From Bacteroidota bacterium (GTDB taxonomy: Bacteria > Bacteroidota > Ignavibacteria > OLB7), in NCBI GenBank assembly GCA_018266795.1, contig JAFDZV010000005.1:44416-108415 (forward strand): a DNA stretch of 64,000 bases, written 5' to 3'. The translations under genes were made by a program, and so were the position numbers. The notes under the pieces were generated by a model. It was not told where the DNA came from. It ran no database searches and saw nothing but the letters and a program-made list of their open reading frames with translations. This document shows positions 17,488 through 25,433 of this stretch, one piece after another. Within the stretch, counting starts at the first letter, position 1. Each line of letters begins with the position of its first letter.

Positions 17488-19362
17488 ATGCTTATGAACA
17501 ATCCTGTACGAACTCTTTCAGCCGCGGCCGTTCTGCTTCTGCTGCTGGCAACACGAACGTTCGCCCAGCCCACATTCATCAACCGGATCCCGCTTCCGCC
17601 GCTGGTGGATGCAGCCAACGGCATCATCCACCTGGAAATGCGGATCACCACGCACAGGTTCAACCCGGGCAATCCGTCCGACTCGCTCAACGGCGGCATC
17701 AACCAGCCGAACGGCATCACAACGTATGCCTACAACCTGGCCGGCGACTCCACGATGACGATGCTCGGGCCCACGCTCAAGCTGCATACGCTGGACAGCA
17801 CGCACATCACCGTGAAGAACCTGATCGGCGTTCCCACCACCACCCATTGGCACGGCACCGAGGTTCCGGCGAGCATGGATGGCGGGCCGCACGAGGGAAT
17901 CGAGCCCGACTCCACGTGGTATGTCGATTTCAGGACGCTGGACAGCGCCAGCACGATGTGGTATCATCCGCACTATCACAACCTCACCGTGCAGCATGTC
18001 CAGAAGGGGCTCTCCGGCATGATCTTCGCGGAGCAGGCGGGGGACCCGATCCGAAACACGCTGCCGCATACGTATGGTGCGGATGATATCCCGGTGATCA
18101 TCGGCGACCTTGGCTTCACCACCGGTTCCAGTCGGGACTCCGGAATGGTGATCGACACCAACAAGGCCAAGCGCCCCTACAACCTTGTCAACGGTGTGGT
18201 CAACCCCTACGTGGAGGTACCGGCCCACGTGGTGCGCCTGCGCATCCTGAACGGCTCCACCCGCAAGGGGATCCTCTTCGGGGTCTCCAACTCCTATGCG
18301 AATCCCTTTCCGAACCTCAGCCCCTTCTACCTGATCGCCTCGGACGGCGGCTACATGCTGAAGCCCGACACATTGACAAGCCTGCTGAACGGGCCCGGTG
18401 CGCGCGACGAGATCGTACTGGACCTGAGCGGTTATCATCCCGGCGACACGCTCTATCTCAGCAACCTGAAGGACTCGCTCCCCAACTACGTGATCGGCAG
18501 CCCGCAGACCGCGCCGAACAACGGCGGGCAGGATACCACGATGGGCACGGCCTTTCTTCAGTTGCGTATCGTGCCGGACAGCGCCTTCCCCGGCTACACG
18601 CCGGTGACGTCGTTCGCGCCGTTTACCACCGTCTGGACTCCCGGACTTTCGGACACCTTCAACATCGCACGCCATCGCCTGAAGGAGCTGATGGGGGGCG
18701 GTCCGGGGCACGGCTTCACCATCGATGGCCAGCCGTACAGCATGGAGGTGATCAACGACACGGTCTACGTCGGCACCAAGGAGATCTGGGCCATTCACAA
18801 CATGTCCAACACGGCGCATCCCTTTCACATCCACAAGATCCAGTTCCGCGTGCTCGATGTGAAGGACTCGCTCGGCAACGATGTGAACCTGGAGACCTAT
18901 GGAATGAACGGGCCGAAGGACGATGTGCTGATCCTTCCCGGCTGGACGCTGCGCTTCCTTGGGCAGTACGATGATTACCCGAGCCCGATCGATCCGATGA
19001 ACTGCTACATGTACCACTGCCACATCCTCACGCACGAGGATTCGCTGGGCGGCGGAATGATGCATCAGTTCGTGGTTGCCGATACCGTCACGTCCTCTGT
19101 TGCCGAAGCCCGCGGCGGTGCGCAGCAGATGGAGCTTGTCCCCAGACCTGCGGAGGGGATTGCATACCTGATGGGGCACTCCACCAGGACGAGCACCGTG
19201 ACCATTTTCGACATCGAGGGGCGCCGCATCCGCACGCAGCAGCTTCCGGTATTCAACGGCAGTGCCGTGATCGACATCGGCGGCCTGGCCGCCGGACCGT
19301 ATCTGGTCGAGTGGCGAACACGGAACGATGTCACCATCGGCAAGATGGTGGTGGTGAGATAG
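17488..19362 (+). CDS. Secreted multicopper oxidase with T9SS sorting domain
   Basis: A 624-residue protein with signal peptide (hydrophobic core AAAVLLLLLATRTFAQP). All four copper-binding stretches are intact: HWHG at 120-123, HPHYH at 160-164, HPFHIH at 444-449 and HCHILTHEDS at 510-519, the last with the type 1 Cys511 and a later Met-rich GGGMM. It should therefore oxidise a substrate (metal ion, phenol or similar) and reduce oxygen to water. After about residue 545 a T9SS sorting domain follows (VTIFDIEGRRIRTQQL, GPYLVEWRTRN, KMVVVR), so the enzyme is predicted on the cell surface. The layout resembles bilirubin-oxidase/CotA-like proteins rather than plant laccases. The start at ATG 17488 gives a complete signal peptide; ATG 17494 is an alternative. 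Confidence 0.92.
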   Translation: MLMNNPVRTLSAAAVLLLLLATRTFAQPTFINRIPLPPLVDAANGIIHLEMRITTHRFNPGNPSDSLNGGINQPNGITTYAYNLAGDSTMTMLGPTLKLHTLDSTHITVKNLIGVPTTTHWHGTEVPASMDGGPHEGIEPDSTWYVDFRTLDSASTMWYHPHYHNLTVQHVQKGLSGMIFAEQAGDPIRNTLPHTYGADDIPVIIGDLGFTTGSSRDSGMVIDTNKAKRPYNLVNGVVNPYVEVPAHVVRLRILNGSTRKGILFGVSNSYANPFPNLSPFYLIASDGGYMLKPDTLTSLLNGPGARDEIVLDLSGYHPGDTLYLSNLKDSLPNYVIGSPQTAPNNGGQDTTMGTAFLQLRIVPDSAFPGYTPVTSFAPFTTVWTPGLSDTFNIARHRLKELMGGGPGHGFTIDGQPYSMEVINDTVYVGTKEIWAIHNMSNTAHPFHIHKIQFRVLDVKDSLGNDVNLETYGMNGPKDDVLILPGWTLRFLGQYDDYPSPIDPMNCYMYHCHILTHEDSLGGGMMHQFVVADTVTSSVAEARGGAQQMELVPRPAEGIAYLMGHSTRTSTVTIFDIEGRRIRTQQLPVFNGSAVIDIGGLAAGPYLVEWRTRNDVTIGKMVVVR

Positions 19363-19382
19363 TCGCGGAAGAATTCATCGCG

Positions 19383-19408
19383 GCCGGGCATGCGAGCGCG
19401 TGCCCGGC
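19383..19408 (+). terminator. Hairpin after the multicopper oxidase gene
   Basis: Perfect 8-bp arms GCCGGGCA and TGCCCGGC enclose a 10-base loop, 20 bases after the stop codon. No T-run follows, so it may need a factor or only protect the transcript end. Confidence 0.45.
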
Positions 19409-19523
19409 TGCCGGACGCGCGCGATGCGCGCGCAGTTGTCGAACATCGGCACCATCGAACGCGTTCCGATGGTGGAAACAGAGAGGTACATACATTCTTT
19501 TATCCAAGAGAGGAGGACGGATC

Positions 19524-20342
19524 ATGGCAGGCAACACGACATTCGAGCTTGTGACCTGGTACGACACATGGAACCAGCTGGGGCTGCAGAATCTCCAGAA
19601 CAAGATCGTTCCGCTCAACTACGCTACCCGCTACAACCTTGCGTTCGGGCAGCTCTCGGCTGCGACGCAGGGTGGGTATACCGTGGAGATGACCGGGCAG
19701 TATGCTGACGATGTGAAGGCGCAGATCCTTTCGCAGGCGCCGGGCGTGGTGGTCTACGCCGGCCTGGGCAGCACGGGAATCGTGGAGACCGTTCGCGACA
19801 ACAGCCAGCACCAGAACCGCTCCACCGCCAACATCGTCGGCTGGCTGCAGACCAACGGCTACAGCGGGATATCGATCGACGCGGAGGATCTCGGTGTGAT
19901 GCAATCCGTTCCCGATCTGGTGATCCAGCTTGGCCCGAGCTTCAGGGCGGCGGGGCTGGGGATCGCGGTCTCCGTGCCGTGGCCGGCTTCGGGGCCGACA
20001 TATCTGTACGGTGAGAAGGCCGTCGACGCGTTCAACGAAAACGTCAACGCCCTCGAGCTGCAGGATTACTCCTCCTCCGGCACGCCGTACGATGCACCGG
20101 TCTGGAAGGATGCCGGCGTCAGCGTGAACCTCCTGATGGGGGGCGCCTGCACCGAGAACGGCAACTACCAGACCTCTCTTCCGGACACTCAGAGCTGGAC
20201 ACAGTATTCCATGGATAACGGTCTGCTGGGCATGTTCAGTTGGCGGCTGGATAACGACCACGGTACGCAGGGGACCGAGGAGGATGTCGATCCAACCTTC
20301 ACCGGCGCGCAGACCATCTACAACACGGCGACGGGGGGGTAA
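19524..20342 (+). CDS. GH18-like (chitinase-like) barrel protein without signal peptide
   Basis: A 272-residue protein that reads as a TIM barrel of the glycoside hydrolase 18 type: opening strand FELVTWYDTWN, a YNLAFGQLS strand, the catalytic-strand position GYSGISIDAEDLG near 112-124 and the closing LLGMFSWRLDNDHG. In active chitinases the fourth strand reads DGxDxDxE; here the last Asp and the Glu are kept but the first Asp is Gly-Tyr-Ser context and the middle one is Ser, so activity is doubtful and a binding role is possible. A strong ribosome site (AGAGGAGGA, 19508-19516) fixes the start. There is no signal peptide. Confidence 0.55.
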   Translation: MAGNTTFELVTWYDTWNQLGLQNLQNKIVPLNYATRYNLAFGQLSAATQGGYTVEMTGQYADDVKAQILSQAPGVVVYAGLGSTGIVETVRDNSQHQNRSTANIVGWLQTNGYSGISIDAEDLGVMQSVPDLVIQLGPSFRAAGLGIAVSVPWPASGPTYLYGEKAVDAFNENVNALELQDYSSSGTPYDAPVWKDAGVSVNLLMGGACTENGNYQTSLPDTQSWTQYSMDNGLLGMFSWRLDNDHGTQGTEEDVDPTFTGAQTIYNTATGG

Positions 20343-20364
20343 GGCGCCCTCTGCGGTAATCGAA

Positions 20365-20405
20365 CCCGGGGAGCATGCGCCGATGTCGCGGCGTGTGCTC
20401 CCGGG
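20365..20405 (+). terminator. Strong hairpin after the GH18-like gene
   Basis: Arms of 17-18 bases (CCCGGGGAGCATGCGCCG against CGGCGTGTGCTCCCGGG, with one bulge and one mismatch or wobble) enclose a 6-base loop, 22 bases after the stop codon. No T-run follows. Confidence 0.5.
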
Positions 20406-20532
20406 CCGGTGTGCTGCTATGCACCACGTTTGCGCACTCGCATTGCCGTTGGCCCGTGAGTCTATTCTTCACGGTCATTGCCGGGCAGATACGGAAGCCC
20501 GGCTGCTCGCCATGTTCAGGAGAATCGATGTG

Positions 20533-21063
20533 ATGGACTCCGGGGATAATGCATTCAACGCTGCGCTCGCGGGACTTCGGAACGGTGACTTCTCGCGCCT
20601 CGCACCGCTCTTCGATTCGGCGGGTAATCTGGGTGAACAATCTCGGATCGTTGCCTGGTACGAACGGGGCTTGTTCGCGGACCACCCGGTGGAGGCGGCC
20701 GAGGCGTTGACATGCGCCTGCTTCCTTGGGGAATACGAAACAGCGGAGTACCTGATTTCGCGGGGCCTGGATCCTTCGGGCGGCAGCCTGACGGGAATGA
20801 ACGCCGTTCACTGGGCGGCGAACCGGGGGCAACTGGGGACGCTCAGGCTGCTCCTGAAGCATCGCGTGCCTCTCGAGACCAAGAACATGTATGGAGGCAC
20901 GGTGCTCGAACAGACGGTGTGGTCCGCGATACACCAGGCCGGGCCGGGCCAGTTGGAGGCGATTGCCGAATTGCTCCGTGCGGGTGCGGATGTCACGGCA
21001 GTTCAACTCCCCACGGGCGATCGGGAAGTGGACGAACTGCTGAATCGATTCAGGACAACGTGA
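20533..21063 (+). CDS. Ankyrin-repeat-like protein
   Basis: A 176-residue soluble protein with ankyrin-like helix pairs: TCACFLGEYETAEYLISRGL near 64-83, then GMNAVHWAANRGQLGTLRLL near 90-109 and AIAELLRAGADVTAVQLPTG near the end. Such repeats bind other proteins. The start is set at ATG 20533 because AGGAGA (20518-20523) stands nine bases before it; the ATG at 20512 is an alternative. It stands alone between a terminator-like hairpin and the restriction-modification operon. Confidence 0.7.
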   Translation: MDSGDNAFNAALAGLRNGDFSRLAPLFDSAGNLGEQSRIVAWYERGLFADHPVEAAEALTCACFLGEYETAEYLISRGLDPSGGSLTGMNAVHWAANRGQLGTLRLLLKHRVPLETKNMYGGTVLEQTVWSAIHQAGPGQLEAIAELLRAGADVTAVQLPTGDREVDELLNRFRTT

Positions 21064-21569
21064 TCATCAATGATATGTCGGCGCTTGGCCAGTACTTCGT
21101 GGCGGGTGGTTCGGGCGTGGGCGTTGGATTCCGCTGATGCCGGTGCTACGCGATCGCGAGCAGCGCCTTTCTCGACGGCATGCCGGCGGCGGCGAGGAGC
21201 GAACCACGATGGCGCATTGCCCCGGAAGCCCGCAGATATCCACGCGGCAGGGAGCGGAGCCAACACTTACGTGGCCGGTGAAGAAGTCCGTAGTGCCGCA
21301 GGCAACACCTGCCATCGTGCTCTTTCCTCATTGCCCCCACCTGCCGTATACTTGTCCGTTTCGTTCCAACCGGTCGCGGGCCGATGATTCCCGCAGCGGG
21401 GAAGAGTGCATGAGAGTTCCCGACATTCGGCGCTGGTAGGCCTGCAGGCACTGCGGTGCAACCGGGTTTTGATAGGAACCGTCATCCAGTGTCCGCTCGA
21501 ATATCTCCCCGTACAGCCCCGGGATATGCTCTCGATACCCCGCATCCTCACCCCGGAATTCCTCATCGT
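21064..21569. other. Intergenic region upstream of the restriction-modification operon
   Basis: No convincing coding frame is seen on either strand. It should contain the promoter of the hsd operon, but no box was identified with confidence. Confidence 0.4.
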
Positions 21570-23840
21570 ATGAAGTACACAGACTCCATCAGGCAACAGG
21601 GCGATGTCATCTGGAACATCGCCAACATCCTGCGCGGCCCGTACCGCCCGCCACAGTATCGCCGCGTGATGATCCCGCTCACGGTGTTGCGGCGCCTGGA
21701 TTGCGTGCTGGAGAAGTCGAAACCGGAGGTGATCGCCTATTACAACAGGCTGAAGGCCGACGCCAGGTATGATGTCGAGACCATCGAGAAGATGATCAAC
21801 CGGAAGTTCGATCTGAACTTCCACAACACCAGCGAGTTCACGTTCGCGAACCTGCTGGGCGATCCCGACAAGCTGGCCGCGAACCTGGTGCAGTTCATGG
21901 CGGGCTTCTCGGCGCGGGCGCGCAGGATCATCGAGAAGTTCAAGTTCGAGGAGGAGATCGAGAAGCTGGATGAGGCCAACCGCCTGTTCGAGGTGGTGAT
22001 GCAGGTGGCCGCCGTGGACCTGCACCCGGAGAGGATCTCCAACATCGCGATGGGATACATGTTCGAGGACCTGGTGCGGCGGTTCAACGAGCAGGCCAAC
22101 GAGGAGGCGGGCGACCACTTCACGCCGCGCGAGGTGATCGGGCTGATGGTGAACATCCTGTTCACCTACGACGACCTGGTGTATCAGGACGGCAAGGTGA
22201 TCAAGATCTACGATCCGGCATGCGGCACCGGCGGCATGCTCTCGGAATCGGAGAAGCTGATTGCCGACCCCGATACCGGACTGAATCCCGGCGCGCACCT
22301 GGAGTTGTTCGGCCAGGAGTACAACCCGGAATCGTACGCCATCTGCGGCTCCGACCTGATGATAAAGGGGGAGGATGTCAGCAACATCGCCTTCGGCAAT
22401 ACGCTGGGCACCGGCAGGAGCAAGGAGGGCTTCACCGACGGCGACGGCCATCCGGACGAGCGCTTCCATTACATGCTCGCCAACCCGCCGTTCGGCGTGG
22501 AGTGGAAGCCGGAGAAGGACCACGTTACCCGCGAGCACAGGGAGTTCGGGTTCGATGGGCGTTTCGGGCCCGGCCTGCCGCGCATCAACGACGGCGCACT
22601 GCTCTTTCTGCTCCACATGATCCACAAGATGCAGCCTGCCCCGGAGGAAGGAGGGGAGGGCTCGCGCATCGGCATCGTGTTCAACGGCTCGCCGCTCTTC
22701 ACCGGCGATGCCGGAAGCGGCGAGAGCAACATCCGCCGGTGGATCATCGAGAACGACATGCTGGAGGCGGTGATCGGCCTGCCGGACCAGTTGTTCTACA
22801 ACACCGGCATCTTCACGTATGTGTGGATCGTCACCAACCGCAAGCGCCCGGCGCGCGCGGGGAAGGTACAGTTGATCAACGCTGTGGACTTCGCCTGGAA
22901 GATGAAGAAGAGTCTGGGCGACAAGCGCAAGCGCATCGGCGACGGCACGGACGGCGCGCCGGACCATATCGGCATGCTTACCCGCCTGTACGGCGAGTTC
23001 CAGGACGGCGTGCGCATGACGCTGGGGGAGATCGGCACGAATATCGACCCCAGGCGCAACCGGGAGAAGAGTCTGCCGGTGAGCAGGATTTTCAGCAACC
23101 GGGAGTTCGGCTACCTGAAGATCACCGTGGAGCGGCCGCTGCGGCTGAACGTTGCCGTTACCGATGAACGCATCGCACGGTTCCGGGAGAGCACGGCCTT
23201 CATCGGGCTGGCGCTTTCGCGCAAGCGAAAGAACCGGGCGAAGATCGAGGAGGAGATGTTGGTGGGGCAGGCCGCGCAGGCCGCCATCCTGGAGGTGCTG
23301 GAGGGGATGCGCGAAGCCTATGCCGGGGGAGCGCTCCGCATGGACCGCGCCGTGTTCGAGAAGGAACTGGCGGCCGCGTTCGATGACGCCGGCCTCGTGC
23401 TGGATACGAAGCTGAAGGATGCCCTGCTTGGGCCGGGGGGCCTGGGGGAGCGGGACCCCGCGGCAGGGATCTGCCGGGACAAAAAGGGGAAGCCGGAGCC
23501 GGACCCGGAGTTGCGCGACACGGAGAATGTGCCGCTGCCGGAGGATATCGCGTTGCCGCTTCCGCTGGAGTACGAGGGGAAGAAGAACAAGGGGAAGGTG
23601 GACCCCGAGCCGCTGCTGGAGCTGGTGCGCGACCACTGCGAGGCATACCTGGCGGCCGAGGTGCTGCCGTACCGCCCGGATGCCTGGATCGACCACATGA
23701 AGACGAAGGTAGGCTACGAGATCCCCTTCAACCGGCATTTCTACGAGTACGAGCCGCCGCGCCCGCTGGAGGAGATCGAATCGGATATCGCCGGGTTGGA
23801 ACGGGAGATCGTGGCGATGCTGAGGGGGGTGGCGGCGTGA
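21570..23840 (+). CDS. hsdM: Type I restriction-modification DNA methyltransferase subunit
   Basis: The 756-residue subunit has the N6-adenine methyltransferase motifs in the expected order: the AdoMet-binding loop DPACGTGG at 215-222 and the catalytic NPPF at 305-308, preceded by the HsdM N-terminal helical domain. Pairs of HsdM with one HsdS methylate the recognition site; with HsdR they cut unmodified DNA. It is longer than the usual 500-550 residues because of an extended C-terminal region (about 540-756, charged helices). The last 60 residues are duplicated downstream at 25086-25272. Start at ATG 21570 (MKYTDSIRQQ) matches the family. The stop overlaps the next start as GTGA. Confidence 0.95.
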   Translation: MKYTDSIRQQGDVIWNIANILRGPYRPPQYRRVMIPLTVLRRLDCVLEKSKPEVIAYYNRLKADARYDVETIEKMINRKFDLNFHNTSEFTFANLLGDPDKLAANLVQFMAGFSARARRIIEKFKFEEEIEKLDEANRLFEVVMQVAAVDLHPERISNIAMGYMFEDLVRRFNEQANEEAGDHFTPREVIGLMVNILFTYDDLVYQDGKVIKIYDPACGTGGMLSESEKLIADPDTGLNPGAHLELFGQEYNPESYAICGSDLMIKGEDVSNIAFGNTLGTGRSKEGFTDGDGHPDERFHYMLANPPFGVEWKPEKDHVTREHREFGFDGRFGPGLPRINDGALLFLLHMIHKMQPAPEEGGEGSRIGIVFNGSPLFTGDAGSGESNIRRWIIENDMLEAVIGLPDQLFYNTGIFTYVWIVTNRKRPARAGKVQLINAVDFAWKMKKSLGDKRKRIGDGTDGAPDHIGMLTRLYGEFQDGVRMTLGEIGTNIDPRRNREKSLPVSRIFSNREFGYLKITVERPLRLNVAVTDERIARFRESTAFIGLALSRKRKNRAKIEEEMLVGQAAQAAILEVLEGMREAYAGGALRMDRAVFEKELAAAFDDAGLVLDTKLKDALLGPGGLGERDPAAGICRDKKGKPEPDPELRDTENVPLPEDIALPLPLEYEGKKNKGKVDPEPLLELVRDHCEAYLAAEVLPYRPDAWIDHMKTKVGYEIPFNRHFYEYEPPRPLEEIESDIAGLEREIVAMLRGVAA
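23654..23831 (+). repeat. Direct repeat, first copy (3' end of hsdM)
   Basis: These 178 bases recur at 25086-25263 with only two substitutions (A to G at 23711/25143 and at 23801/25233), a spacing of 1432 bases. The repeat brackets the DUF1016 gene. Similarity stops abruptly just before the two stop codons. Confidence 0.95.
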
Positions 23841-24934
23841 ACAAGAGGGCCGTATCCGGCGCGTCGTCTGCCGGAAGTGTCGTTGAAACCGCCGAGCGGG
23901 CTGCCTTCGAGGAGGTCGTGCGGCTGATTGAGGGAGCCCGTTTACGGGCGGCGCAGGCGGTGAACACCTCCCTGATCGATCTCTATTGGAGCATCGGGGA
24001 ATACCTCTCGCGCAACATCCGGAGCGCGGGATGGGGAAAGGGCACGGTACAATCGCTTTCCGCCTACATTCAGAAGGCGCAACCCGGCATCAGGGGGTTC
24101 TCGCCGCAGAACCTGTGGCGGATGCGCCAGTTCTTCGAGACCTACCGGGAGCAGCCGACTCTTTCGGCACTGCTGAGGGAAGTGCCGTGGTCCTGCAATC
24201 TTCACATCCTCAGCCGGGCGAAGCAACAGGAGGAACGTGAGTTCTACCTCCGTATGGCAGGGAGTAATCGCTGGCACGTCCGTGAACTTGCCCGCCAGAT
24301 GGATGCCGGGCTCTTCGAGCGCACCGTTCTGCATCCGCCGCAACTCTCAACGGCGTTGAGAGAATTGCACCCGGGGGCCGCCGGGTTCTTCAAGGACGCC
24401 TATGCACTGGAGTTCCTCGGCCTGCCTTCAGACCATTCCGAAGCCGATCTGCACGGCGCATTGATCCGCAATCTGGGGCGCTTCCTCACCGAATTGGGCC
24501 GCGACTTCTGCTTTGTCGGCTCGGAGTATCCCCTTCAGGTCGGATCACAGGACTTCGCGCTCGATCTGCTCTTCTTTCATCGCGGGCTGAACTGTCTCGT
24601 CGCCGTCGAACTCAAGGCCGCCCGCTTCGAGCCGGGCCACCTCGGTCAGCTCAACTTCTATCTCGAAGCCCTCGATCGCGACCATCGCAAGCCTCACGAG
24701 AATCCCGCGATCGGCCTGCTTCTCTGTGCCACCAAGGATAGCGAGGTGGTGGAGTACGCACTCAGCCGCTCCCTTTCTCCGGCCATGATTGCCGAGTATG
24801 AAACACAGCTTCCGGATAAGAAACTGCTCCGGGCCAAACTGCACGAGTTCTATCATCTGCTTGCTCCGCCGGGTATAGAGCGGTCCGAACCGGCCGGTAA
24901 GCGGAAGCGGACAACGAAAGGGGAACGGTCATGA
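23837..24934 (+). CDS. DUF1016/YhcG-type PD-(D/E)xK nuclease
   Basis: The 365-residue product has the DUF1016 layout: an N-terminal helical domain (VNTSLIDLYWSIGEYLSRNI, then GFSPQNLWRMRQFFETY) and a C-terminal nuclease domain with DFALDLLFFHRGLNCLVAVE followed by LKAARFEPGHLGQLNFYLEA, giving the D...ExK catalytic pattern. Family members are stand-alone or restriction-associated nucleases. It starts with GTG inside the hsdM stop (GTGA) and ends in ATGA overlap with the next ORF, so it is translated as part of the operon. It is bracketed by the duplicated hsdM 3' end, which suggests later insertion. Confidence 0.9.
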   Translation: MNKRAVSGASSAGSVVETAERAAFEEVVRLIEGARLRAAQAVNTSLIDLYWSIGEYLSRNIRSAGWGKGTVQSLSAYIQKAQPGIRGFSPQNLWRMRQFFETYREQPTLSALLREVPWSCNLHILSRAKQQEEREFYLRMAGSNRWHVRELARQMDAGLFERTVLHPPQLSTALRELHPGAAGFFKDAYALEFLGLPSDHSEADLHGALIRNLGRFLTELGRDFCFVGSEYPLQVGSQDFALDLLFFHRGLNCLVAVELKAARFEPGHLGQLNFYLEALDRDHRKPHENPAIGLLLCATKDSEVVEYALSRSLSPAMIAEYETQLPDKKLLRAKLHEFYHLLAPPGIERSEPAGKRKRTTKGERS

Positions 24935-25272
24935 TCGAATGCAACGAAGCCCGTGCCGATGATACGAGGGCTATTGGTGCGTTGGAAGCCGCAGGCTTCC
25001 CAGTCGCCAGCCGGCGGTTGAGCGGAACAAAACCACCGGTAGCATTACTGAACCTGGTATACAACCATTGTAAAGCCTGCCTGCGGGCCGAGGTGCTGCC
25101 GTACCGCCCGGATGCCTGGATCGACCACATGAAGACGAAGGTGGGCTACGAGATCCCCTTCAACCGGCATTTCTACGAGTACGAGCCGCCGCGCCCGCTG
25201 GAGGAGATCGAATCGGATATCGCCGGGTTGGAGCGGGAGATCGTGGCGATGCTGAGGGGGGTGACTGCATGA
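24931..25272 (+). CDS. Small protein duplicating the HsdM C-terminal tail
   Basis: A 113-residue frame whose last 62 residues (from AEVLPYRPDAWIDHMKTKVG on) are nearly identical to the HsdM C-terminus. Upstream, PVALLNLVYNHCKACLRAE aligns with PEPLLELVRDHCEAYLAAE of HsdM at protein level only, so it derives from a more diverged hsdM copy. The first 30 residues have no HsdM match. It begins in an ATGA overlap with the DUF1016 stop and ends in an ATGA overlap with the next small ORF. It could be a recombination scar that is still translated, or a free tail that competes for an HsdM partner. Confidence 0.6.
   Translation: MIECNEARADDTRAIGALEAAGFPVASRRLSGTKPPVALLNLVYNHCKACLRAEVLPYRPDAWIDHMKTKVGYEIPFNRHFYEYEPPRPLEEIESDIAGLEREIVAMLRGVTA
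25086..25263 (+). repeat. Direct repeat, second copy
   Basis: Second copy of the 178-base hsdM 3' segment, 176 of 178 bases identical to 23654-23831. Recombination between the two copies would remove 1432 bases and restore an uninterrupted hsdM followed by the 54-residue ORF and hsdS. Confidence 0.95.
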
Positions 25273-25433
25273 ACGTCGAGTGCTTCCGTTATCGGATGAA
25301 TATCAAATCGAACCATGCTTGTGAAGCCGAATGCATGGAGTCAATCACATATAACGGCTGCTGTACCTTCGACAACCGCTGCGCCGTCGAAGCCCTTGAG
25401 CATCAAGTGCAACCGGAAGGGAGTGGAAAGTGA
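25269..25433 (+). CDS. Small Cys-rich ORF coupled to hsdS
   Basis: A 54-codon frame that starts inside the preceding stop (ATGA, 25269-25272) and ends inside the start of hsdS (GTGA, 25430-25433). It contains six cysteines, among them HACEAEC and NGCCTFDNRC. I do not recognise a family. The perfect overlap at both ends is the main argument that it is translated, because it completes an unbroken chain of coupled genes from hsdM to hsdS. It could also be a non-functional linker that only keeps ribosomes moving. Confidence 0.5.
   Translation: MNVECFRYRMNIKSNHACEAECMESITYNGCCTFDNRCAVEALEHQVQPEGSGK

Noticed and set aside
17518..19179. Minus-strand open frame of 553 codons opposite the multicopper oxidase gene
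   Set aside because: Antisense shadow; the plus-strand gene has all copper ligands and a signal peptide.
21267..23738. Minus-strand open frame of 823 codons opposite hsdM
   Set aside because: Antisense shadow of hsdM; composition unnatural and no homology.
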